This document shows positions 12,452-20,682 of a stretch of 64,000 nt of DNA, one piece after another. The notes below the pieces were generated by a model, which was not told where the DNA came from, did not search any database, and saw only the letters and a program-made list of their open reading frames with translations. A program made the position numbers and the translations under genes. Origin of the DNA: Haematococcus lacustris (Eukaryota; Chlorophyta; Chlorophyceae; Chlamydomonadales; Haematococcaceae); contig JASKMD010000008.1 in NCBI GenBank assembly GCA_030144725.1, forward strand, positions 13,232,160 through 13,296,159, written 5' to 3'. Each line of letters begins with the position of its first letter. Position 1 is the stretch's first letter.

Positions 12452-13775
12452 GTGACCATTAGACCTGCAGCAAACAAGGGGCATGCTAGCCATCAGGCTT
12501 GGTACCAAGAGCCACAAATCTGCTTCATGCTGGCCACTCACCGTTTGCTGGGGTGGGGTGGGGTGGGGTGGGGTGGGGTGGGGTGGGGTGGGGTGGGGTG
12601 GGGTGGGGTGGGGTGGGGTGGGGTGGGGTGGGGTGGGGTGGGGTGGGGTGGGGTGGGGTGGGGTGGGGTGGGGTGGGGTGGGGTGGGGTGGGGTGGGGTG
12701 GGGTGGGGTGGGGTGGGGTGGGGTGGGGTGGGGTGGGGTGGGGTGGGGTGGGGTGGGGTGGGGTGGGGTGGGGTGGGGTGGGGTGGGGTGGGGTGGGGTG
12801 GGGTGGGGTGGGGTGGGGTGGGGTGGGGTGGGGTGGGGTGGGGTGGGGTGGGGTGGGGTGGGGTGGGGTGGGGTGGGGTGGGGTGGGGTGGGGTGGGGTG
12901 GGGTGGGGTGGGGTGGGGTGGGGTGGGGTGGGGTGGGGTGGGGTGGGGTGGGGTGGGGTGGGGTGGGGTGGGGTGGGGTGGGGTGGGGTGGGGTGGGGTG
13001 GGATAGGGGAGGGGAGGGGTGGGGTGGGCAAGGGGTGGGGTGGGGTGGGGTGGGATAGGGGAGGGGTGGGGTGGGCAAGGGGTGGGCGTGTGACCGTCAC
13101 ACCTGCAAGCAACAAGGGGCGTGCTCACGGTAAGGCTGGGCAATGGGGGCCACTGATGTGCAAGGGGCTGGCCACTCACTATTATCTCCATGTGCCATTG
13201 CTGACTCCTTGCTGCCTTCTTGTTGGCTGCTGCTCCTCCCTCCTAGCTGTGCCTTCTGGCTGTTGGGGGCATGGTCCTGTGGGGAGCTACTGCTCCTGGC
13301 TGCCGCTCCTGGCTGCTCCTCTTGGCTGCTCCTCTTGGTTGCGCCTCCTGGGGAGTGGTGGGTCTGGCAGGTGGTGCCACCAAGGGTGAGGGTGAGGGTG
13401 TGCACTCCTGTCCTGGGTCCTGTCCTGGGTCCTGTCCTACTGTCCTACTGTCCTACTTTCCGGTCCTGGGTCCTGTCCTACTATGTGCACTCCTGGCCTG
13501 GGTAAGGGTGAGGGAGAGGAGGAGGAGGGGGGTGTGAGGGAAGGAGGTGAGGGGGAGGAGGTGAGGGGGAGGAGGGAGAAGAGGCATGGGAAAGGAGAGT
13601 GGAGTGGAGTGGAGTGGAGGGGGAGGGGAGGGGGCCTGTTGCTCCTTGCTGCCGCTCTGGCTGCTGAGCTGACCATCACACCTGCAGCAAACAAGGGGCG
13701 TGCTAGCGGGTAGGCTGGGTACAAGGGGTCACTTATGTGCGTGGGGCTAGCCACTCACTGCTTGCTCCATGCGGT
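12452..13775. repeat. three dispersed copies of a ~100-bp unit in the CACTA interior
   Basis: A unit with the core TGACC(A/G)T...ACCTGCA(G/A)CAA(A)CAAGGGGC(A/G)TGCT and ending in a GCCACTCAC motif occurs near 12452-12550, 13086-13190 and 13668-13770. The copies are separated by the GGGGT array and other G-rich sequence. A shorter relative, GTGTGACCATAAGACCTGCAG, lies in the hAT element near 17941-17961. Confidence 0.7.
12549..13084. repeat. (GGGGT)n pentanucleotide array
   Basis: About 90 perfect GGGGT units run to about 13002, followed by degenerate units with GGGATAGGGGAGG interruptions. The ORFs reading GWGGV and PTPPH here are artefacts. The G-runs on one strand could form quadruplexes. 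Confidence 0.98.
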
Positions 13776-14504
13776 CCCTTGATCACTCCTTAGGGGGAGG
13801 GAGAGGGGGAGTGGGGGGTCTGGCAGGTGGTGGTGGGCAGTGTGGTAGGGAGGAGGGAAGAGGGAAGAGGGAAGAGGGAGGAGGGAGGAGGGAAGAGCGA
13901 GGAGGGAGGAGGGTACGCTTTTGCTGTTGTCCGCCGCCCTGGCTGCCGCTACTTGTTGCCGTTGTGGTTGCTCCTTCTGGCTGATGGAAGGTGCCACTGC
14001 GCCTTCCATCAGAACCTGCTCAAGCAACACATGGCACATGACACATGCCACGCTCCAACCTCGCGGTCGCACCTCAGAGTCGCATCTATGCATCGCACCT
14101 TTGCAAGCTACCTTTGTGCCGTTCGCCCTCAACTCTATGCTTGATCACAAATACCCTATTCCTTTCGCTGATCGCTAATGGCTGCGAAACCGAGCTGCAT
14201 GCTGGCCTCTTGGCTGACGACTGATGGCTGCGAAGGCTAGCTGGCCCGCATTTCATGGCCGGCTGCGAGGCTGCGCATTCGATGTCGATGTCGATGTCGA
14301 TGTTTGGGATGGACGTGTCGCGTGTTGCGTGTTGCTGCATTACTGCGGGCTTTGCGAGGTCGACATGGTTTCCTCTCATGGCGCCTAGCGACCTCATGGC
14401 ACACCAACGGCATGCTTGGTGGCAGCTAGCGCAGATCTCAATACCAAGCCCGGCAGTTTTCGCGCTCTTGCATGCAAGTTACATGCACATAGCGGGGTTG
14501 GCGA

Positions 14505-14960
14505 AACCCTGCACAGCGTCTTTGAATGACTTAGGAGAAATCAACACAAGGAACGAAACCCTGCACTAGCTTAGCGAAACCCTGCACGACTTCTATTTGA
14601 CTTAGGTGAAATCGATGCTTTGATGGAGACCCTGCACAAGGTCAGCGAAACCCTGCACTGGGTTAGCGAAACCCTGCACGAGGTCAGGGTTGACTTAGGT
14701 AAAATCGATGCTTTGATCGAGACCCTGCACAAGGTCAGCCAAACCCTGCACTAGGTTAGCAAAACCCTGCACAAGGTCAGTGTTGACTTAGAAAAAATCG
14801 ATGCTTGGATCGAAACCCTGCAGAAGGTCGGCAAAACCCTGCACACGGTCTTAAAACCCTGCACAAGGTTTGCGAAACCCTGCACAAGGTCAAGTGAAAC
14901 CCTGCACAAGGTTTCAAAGGCCCCTTGAGCCTCAAAGTGAGATTAAACCGTGTGCAGGGT
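14505..14960 (-). repeat. right subterminal GAAACCCTGCAC array
   Basis: About 13-15 copies of GAAACCCTGCAC or close variants (reverse complement of the left array), several inside longer units of about 120 bp containing GACTTAGGTAAAATCGATGC. They match the left array in inverted orientation. Confidence 0.85.
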
Positions 14961-15278
14961 TTCAGTAAACTGGCCCCCATTCCTTATTGGCTTTGACTTT
15001 GCACATGCTACCTACTAGGTTGTGCTGCTGTTCTGATGCCTGACAACTCCTCATACTCAGAAATTTCACAAAGTCACTTCAGTCAGTTAGCGCCATCTCC
15101 CCTAGCCAAATTCGGGGTGAGGTCTCAGCCACTGGTCCAGCAGCTCCGCAATGACCAAGAATTTCACTTTGGCCCAAGGGAGTCTCCTCCTCCACTAGGT
15201 CACAGCAGCCTACATGCCAAGTCTCAGACCTCAACTCGCAAGTTTGCCGAGCCAGCCAGCCCTTATTCTCCACGAGTG

Positions 15279-15400
15279 CTGGGAGGAGGTGGGAGGGGGG
15301 TGGGTGGGGGGTGGGAGGGGCTGGGAAGGGGTGGGGAGGGGTGGGAGGGGGTGGCGGGGCAGTGAGGGGGCTGGGAGGGGGTGGGAGGGACTGGCAGGCT
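15279..15400. repeat. G-rich minisatellite, second half, outer TCAGG element
   Basis: The continuation of the minisatellite at 10600-10820, separated from it by the CACTA-like insertion. The units are GGGAGGGGCT / GGGAGGGGGT. Confidence 0.85.
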
Positions 15401-17143
15401 TCTGCGGGGGCTGGGAGGTGGTGGGGCTGCAAGGGGGTGCGAGGGGGCAGGGTCCAGGCGGTCGGAGTAGGCTAGTCAACTCTGCGAGGCAGAGTCGGGT
15501 CACGCCAAAGTCAATTACGGCGGGCCTGATTGATGGATTGCCGTGCTTTCTTTTCCAGCAGCTGTGTCGTTGAGTAATGAACAAAGTAATAACGAGACAT
15601 TCTAATAACTCAGAGTGGTCAGCTCACAACATGCCGATTTGTTCAAGGGGGTCCCTTTTTCTGTGTAGCTGGCTAGAGAGACCTCTATCCAATCGCACCT
15701 CGTTGCAATGTCGCGTTATCACTAGCCCCACGACGGTCCTCCGACACCGCCTGCACCAATGAAAGGCTCGCGGAGCAAGCCTGGCGGGCTGAATTTAGAT
15801 TGTACTTCTGGCTCGATAACAGGCGCAGTTTAACCACTGATGCCGCTACATACCACTAGAACAATCGGTTGTGAGCAGCTGAGGTGTGTCCGCGCTCGCT
15901 TGCGCCGGCATGGACTCTGATGCAAGGATTAACGCGCCGCTTGCCAGTAGATGCGGAGTTATTCGCAGGTGCCAATGCAACAAACGCTATCGCAATCGGT
16001 GCACTTTGTAGCGAATTCTTGCATGAAGATTACCAACCCCATGTTGGGGACGCCTGAACTACAGCCGGACCTCACCGAAGCGGATCGCAATAGAAAGGTC
16101 TCCGGAGAGGCCCGCGCTGCCCGCGATAGGGACAACACATACCACGGCAGGAAGTGTAAGCTAGCCCACCTCATCGACCACTTGCCGCAAGAACTTTGGG
16201 ATGCCTTCCTGGACGACGCGGTGCAGCCATGAGTGGAGGCCATCAGCGAGCGGGAGGTGATTGGCAGCCTGCTGTTTGGCTTACTCGTGCGCGGCTTATT
16301 TGCCATTCACGTAGCCGACCCGCTCGGCTTGCACGATCAGCCCGTGTACACAGACATCCCAGTCTCCCAGGCAGCCATCCCGGACCTGAGCTGCAGGAAC
16401 CTGTTCCTACAGCTGTGCCGCGGCCCGCCCGGAAATGGCGCGCACACTCGGCCCAACGCGGCAGTGGCTGCCGTGCTTGCCGCGCACCCCGACCTCCGCG
16501 ATCGCCTCGCAGCAATCCCACGCCACCCCTCAGACAGCAACATGGTGGACCACGTCGGGAAGCAGCTGGAGACAGCTTTCAGCAACATGCTCACGCTGCT
16601 CTTCGCTGGCAGGCTCAAGAAGTCAGTGTCCCTGGCTGGGGCTAAGGTCCTGGTGGGCACTGAGGAACACCGGCGCAGATTTGGATTCTGGGGGGTGGGT
16701 GGTGGGTACCTGCCAGCCTGGTCAAAGCGGGAGTGCACCTATGTGCGCCGCATGGTGTGCGGGCTGGACGTCAGCTGGCTGCTGGAGCAGGGTGGGGTGG
16801 TGCCGACTCCAGCCATGCAGGCTGAGGTGGCTTTGCAACGGGGCCTGCTGGGGCTTGAGGAGGGGGAGCTGGTCGATGATGACTGGGTGGAGGATCCAGC
16901 CAACGGGGCCGGCTGCTGCGCCATGCGGTGCACACTACCAGAGAGATGGAGGCAGCCATGGCAGCCTGGCAGCTGGATATGGTGCCCTGGCAGCAGGCTG
17001 AGCTGATCAGCCATGGGCTGCTGCCCAGGCCCCCTCGCCCCCCCTCACCCTCACCAGCAAGTGCCAGGCTCGGCATGTCTTCATTGACACACGGGGCCTA
17101 TACGGCATGATGCGTGACGCCGGCATGCTAGGGGTGCTGACAG

Positions 17144-18444
17144 CAGGGTTGTGACTTTGCGTTCTTTCATTTCTTTCATTCATCATTTCATCATGAAATT
17201 TGTGAAATTTCATGAAAAGAATGAAAGACATGAAACGGGATGAAAACGCAAGGTTGCCGTGGGAGTTTTGACCTGAAACTTTGCACACGTCCCTCTTTAA
17301 CATCTGCCAACCCAATGCAACAATTAGGATACGATTTGGTGCACCACATCCACCAAAACCAAAGGTCGTCAAGGATATCCAAAACCAAAGGTTAACAAGG
17401 ATACCACAGCTCCAAACCATGCATACTAAGCTGGTGAGTTACTTACTACTGCCTGATACTCCCCCACCGTTGCTGTTCATGCATGATGCCATGCTATTGC
17501 CCCCAAGACCACCACACCACACCACACCACACCACACCACACCACACCACACCACACCACACCACACCACACCACACCACACCACACCACACCACACCAC
17601 ACCACACCACACCACACCACACCACACCACACCACACCACACCACACCACACCACACCACACCACACCACACCACACCACACCACACCACACCACACCAC
17701 ACCACACCACACCACACCACACCACACCACACCACACCACACCACACCACACCACACCACACCACAAGGCTGCCTGCTCCAAGCTACCCACTCTAGGCTG
17801 CTATGCCAAGGGCTGTTGGGTAGGGTAGGGAGGGGGCTACGGCGTGTGTTGTGGGATGGGGGGAGGGTAGGTGGGGTGGCAGACTCGGAGGTGGCGGTGG
17901 TGGGAAGGGGGTGGGAAGGGGGGAGGGGGCAAGGGGCAGGAGTGTGACCATAAGACCTGCAGTGTCCTCAGAGCACCTCACAGCGGCTTCCTTGGCTTTT
18001 CATGGCACTTGCAAGTGATTCTTCAAGCGCGTATCATGGCAAGTGCGTGTTTAAGCGAGTGATGAACATGTCCTCACCGCAATGAAGGCAAATCCCGCGA
18101 ACCACTGCTCCACCACAGTCCTCCATTGCGCTCTGAACTAACTGCTGCGCGGGCTGCTTGTGGTTGCACCTGCGGCTGCACCTGCTGTTGTACCTGCGGC
18201 TGTGCCTGCGGCTGTGTGCGATGCCTTTTCGCGTTAGGCTGTAGAAGGATGTTGTGCTGGAGTACCCGTGGCAATGCCAGCGAAGGGCCAGCGAACATGA
18301 GCCACCTCAGCCATCGGGCTCTACTCGTGCTGCCGGGTGCTGGGGGCTACCGGGATTTCATTTGTTGCAGTGAAAGTTTCATTTCTTGCACGTGAAAGAT
18401 TTCAGTGCAAGATTTCATAAAATACTGCAATTTTCACAACCCTG
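17144..18444. mobile_element. non-autonomous hAT element, 1301 bp, in Fanzor-1 exon
   Basis: The ends are CAGGGTTGTGA and the reverse complement TCACAACCCTG (11-bp TIR), with a perfect 8-bp duplication. This is the standard hAT signature. The subterminal regions are rich in TTTCAT / ATGAAA motifs in both orientations (17160-17240 and 18355-18420). The interior holds an ACCAC array and a G-rich stretch. No transposase coding was seen, so it must have been moved in trans. Confidence 0.93.
17508..17765. repeat. (ACCAC)n pentanucleotide array
   Basis: About 51 near-perfect units inside the hAT element. The THHTTPHHT and WCGVV ORFs across it are artefacts. Confidence 0.98.
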
Positions 18445-20198
18445 GCTGACAGAGGAAGGGGTCACCTCCTTGGCGAAGTTCAGGAACGGTGCCCTACCTG
18501 AACCAGCGAGGCCGGGCCACTACATTGAAGGGCCCAAAGACAGCCATGTGATTGCTCCTTGCAGTCAGGTGCTAGCCAGTCCTCGGGTGCTCCGTCAGCT
18601 GCCATGTGTGCTGTCACCTGCCTTGTGAGCCTGCAGTCAGCTGCCTTGTGCCTGCCTTGTGAGCCTACGCAAGCTAATGAAGTGCCTTGGTATGTGCATA
18701 TGGTGGCTACAGGTGGCCAACCGATGGGATGCATTGCTGCCTGACCCTCGCCGTCAGAAGCTCGCCAGCCCTAAGCACAGCTTCGCGCAGATCGTGCACA
18801 CCGACGGAGTCGCCCTCAGCGTGATGTTCCTGCGGCCCAAGCCTGCCGCTCCACCCGCAGACCCGCCGCGGATGGGCAGGCACATGGGCGCAGTCAACCC
18901 GCTGGCCCACCTCGACGCGGAGTGGCTGGGCGTGGACCCCGGCAAAACAAACATGGCAACAGTGGCGCACGAGGAGCGCAGCGCTGCCGGCACAGTGGTG
19001 TCCGTGTGGCAGAGATCTCTAACCGCCGACAGTTGCATCACACGGCAAGCCCAGGCAACCAAGAAGTGGCTGGCCCAGGTGAAGCCGCAGCTCAACGCCC
19101 TGTCGCACGTCAGCAGCAAGCCTAGCTCGCTGGCCTCGTACCGGCGGTTCGCCGACACAGTCCTGGCGACGTACGACGCCATGTGGGCCGAGGTCTCCAA
19201 GCCGCGCTGGGCCAACGCCAAGTTCAGGCTGTACTGTGGCAAGCAGCGCGTGGTGGCAAGGTTCTTGTCCAAGGTAAGGCCTATTAGTAGTAGGCCTACA
19301 AGCTAGGGAGTAGCCAATCAAAGTCAGCTCATGCTCTTACACCTGGCCAACTGTTGTTGTTGTTGCTGATACTGCTAAACCTGACCTTACACATGTGTGC
19401 CCTGTGTGTTGTACCATGTGTGGCTGCAGCTCATCAAGCAGGCCAAGCAGCGGTGGCCGGACCGTGTCCTGGCACTGGACTATGGGGCTGCTGGCTTCAG
19501 TGGCAGCGGCAACATTGGTTGCAGGGGTGTCCCGGTCAGCCAGATGCTAAAGGAGGCAGTGAAGCAGTTCGGGGCCGGGCGGGTGGTGATGGTTGATGAG
19601 TTCCGCACAAGCCGGGTCAGCTCAGCCTACAGCAGCCCCAGTGAGGCCCTCCCTGGACAGCCGCCAGAGTCCTTCAGGTGAGAGGTCAGTGGGTGATGGT
19701 CGTTGGGTCAGGGTAGTGCTGGGAGGTGGTGGAGTCAAGGGGGCTGGGTAGGGTCAAGATTGGGAAGGTAAGAAAAAACCTTACAAATGTGCATTGCCCC
19801 ATGTGTCCATGCAGGTGGCTGCGGCCAGTGTACAGCGAGGCAAAGCGATCTTAAGTCCGGGGCTTGATGAGCTCAACAAGCAACAACATCAGGTAAGCAC
19901 TGACCAGACACTGCACATGTGCATGGCTGCAACTTATCCCACATGAAATGACACATGACACATGGCACATGACTTGACTTCATGCATCTCCCACACCATG
20001 TGCAGGTTCTACGACCGGGACGTCTCAGCCGCGCTGAACATCCGCCGCTGTGCAGTCGGCCCAGGCCCACGCCCCACTGAGCTGTGCTACTGGGATGGCC
20101 GCCCAGCCATGCCAAAGCAAGGCAGGCCAGGGCAAGAGTGGGTGTACCTGCCTGACAAGGCCCTGTTGCGCAAGTGGCGGCGCAAGTGGCGGCGATAG

Positions 20199-20450
20199 CC
20201 TGCTACAGCAAGACAACCCAATAAAACAAGATACCAAACCCCTCACAAAGGGGATGTGTGTGAGTAAGAGCTATAGAGTAGGGTAGAGCTCTTGCTAGTA
20301 GTAGCCTGGAGGCACACACACCAGAAGGCTGAGCTGGAGTGGGCAGTAGGCACACCGTCAGTAGCCTTTACAATAATGATCTCGCAGCCTGTGTTTGATT
20401 ACAACTCATGGTGTTGCATGAGGGCTGTAGGGATTAAAATCTGCGGTGGA
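20199..20450 (+). ncRNA. candidate Fanzor guide-RNA (omega/fRNA) locus, subfamily I
   Basis: Non-coding sequence directly after the Fanzor-1 stop that is conserved, in the same order, after Fanzor-2 (32880-32640, reverse). Conserved blocks are CTACAGCAAGACAACCC, GATGTGTGTGA, GCACACACACCAGAA, CCTTTACAAT, CTCGCAGCCTGT and GCATGAGGGCTGTAGGG. GATGTGTGTG (20255-20264) can pair with the CACACACACC near 20317-20326, closing a hairpin whose loop differs in length between the copies; an AGAGCT...AGCTCT pair lies inside it. Known Fanzor and TnpB loci encode their guide RNA at or after the 3' end of the gene, which is the basis for the call. Expression is not shown. Confidence 0.45.
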
Positions 20451-20580
20451 CAATGCAAGGTTGTGTTAAGGTTTTGTTAAGGTCAAAATCCTCAGGTGTT
20501 AATATTTACGGTCGCGCCCTATCTCGCAGCCTGTGTTTGATTACAACTCATGTGTTGCATGAGGGCTGTAGGGATTAAAA
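20383..20580 (+). repeat. direct repeat of ~60 bp at the Fanzor-1 3' end
   Basis: The block ATCTCGCAGCCTGTGTTTGA...GGGATTAAAAT at about 20379-20441 recurs at 20519-20580 with one base missing. The spacer is about 78 bp. It may mark a duplicated element end. Confidence 0.85.
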
Positions 20581-20682
20581 TTGTTGCTTAACCCCGCAAC
20601 AATGCCAATGACGCACTCCCACCTCGCAGCTACACACAGCTGATTACGTACCGCGCGAAAGAAACGCTGCGGGCCAAAGCAA

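Larger units (their letters stand above)
10821..15278. mobile_element. CACTA-like (EnSpm-type) non-autonomous element, 4458 bp
   Basis: Perfect 18-bp inverted ends: CACTCGTGGAGAATAAGG at 10821-10838 and its reverse complement at 15261-15278. The element sits in the G-rich minisatellite of the outer transposon. The uninterrupted copy at 46535-48329 has a single CT at the equivalent place, whereas here a CT lies on each side (10819-10820 and 15279-15280), implying a 2-bp duplication. Subterminal arrays of a GTGCAGGGTTTC motif lie at about 10960-11525 on the left and in opposite orientation (GAAACCCTGCAC) at about 14505-14905 on the right. Inverted subterminal repeat arrays with CACT ends are typical of CACTA elements. 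The middle holds minisatellites and one decayed coding fragment; no transposase was found. Confidence 0.8.
7632..16057 (-). mobile_element. outer composite TCAGG-family DNA transposon (interrupted twice)
   Basis: The right terminus, in reverse orientation, begins TCAGGTGTCCCCAAC at 7632. The left terminus is the reverse of TCAGGCGTCCCCAAC, ending at 16057. The body is 7632-8497, 10489-10820 and 15279-16057, and is interrupted by the elements at 8498-10488 and 10821-15278. Read against the complete copy at 46535-48329, the two body halves meet inside the G-rich minisatellite at exactly the point where the CACTA-like element sits, so they are one element. It encodes on the minus strand a Glu-rich helical stretch (AIAKEVQAENELLMTEAEL near 8400-8460) and an Ala/Pro/Gln-rich tail with a basic patch near 8150. 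The flanks TGCAAAC (left) and ACTACAG (right) do not match, so there is no target duplication; the locus may have been rearranged after insertion. Confidence 0.75.
17136..18452. repeat. 8-bp target duplication GCTGACAG flanking hAT
   Basis: GCTGACAG at 17136-17143 and again at 18445-18452. Removing one copy plus the element restores an open Fanzor reading frame across the site (...GMLGVLTEEGVTSLAKF...). Confidence 0.95.
16058..20198 (+). pseudogene. Fanzor-1 (eukaryotic TnpB-like RNA-guided nuclease), disrupted
   Basis: Relic of a Fanzor nuclease, the eukaryotic relative of TnpB that cuts DNA with an RNA guide. Coding blocks: 16058-17143 (N-terminal and middle parts), 18453-18568, 18713-19273, 19430-19677, 19815-19892 and 20006-20198; the later splice phases agree (0, 0, 2, 2). 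RuvC-I is GVDPGKTN (Asp codon 18935-18937), RuvC-II is VDEFRTSRVSS (Glu 19598-19600) and RuvC-III is FYDRDVSAALNI (Asp 20019-20021), so the D-E-D triad is intact. The breaks are: N-terminus cut at 16058 by a transposon end; TGA at 16230-16232 where Trp is expected; frame changes near 16920 and 17055; a hAT insertion at 17144-18444; and TAA at 19852-19854. In the last zinc-finger region, the first Cys seen in Fz-2 (GLMCSNSND) is Ser here (GLMSSTSNN). Confidence 0.88.

Noticed and set aside
12549..13002. GGGGT array as a telomere
   Set aside because: Green-algal telomeres are TTTTAGGG or TTTAGGG types, and the array is internal to a transposon.
12209..13389. Several long ORFs (GWGGV and PTPPH repeats) on both strands
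   Set aside because: They are translations of the pure GGGGT array; 5-bp units stay open in all frames that lack a stop. No start context, introns or homology.
16233..17006. The 257-codon ORF as an independent gene
   Set aside because: It is the Fanzor-1 N-terminal region after a nonsense codon; homology to Fanzor-2 continues upstream of the stop.
17281..17947. THHTTPHHT and WCGVV ORFs
   Set aside because: Translated ACCAC array inside the non-autonomous hAT element.
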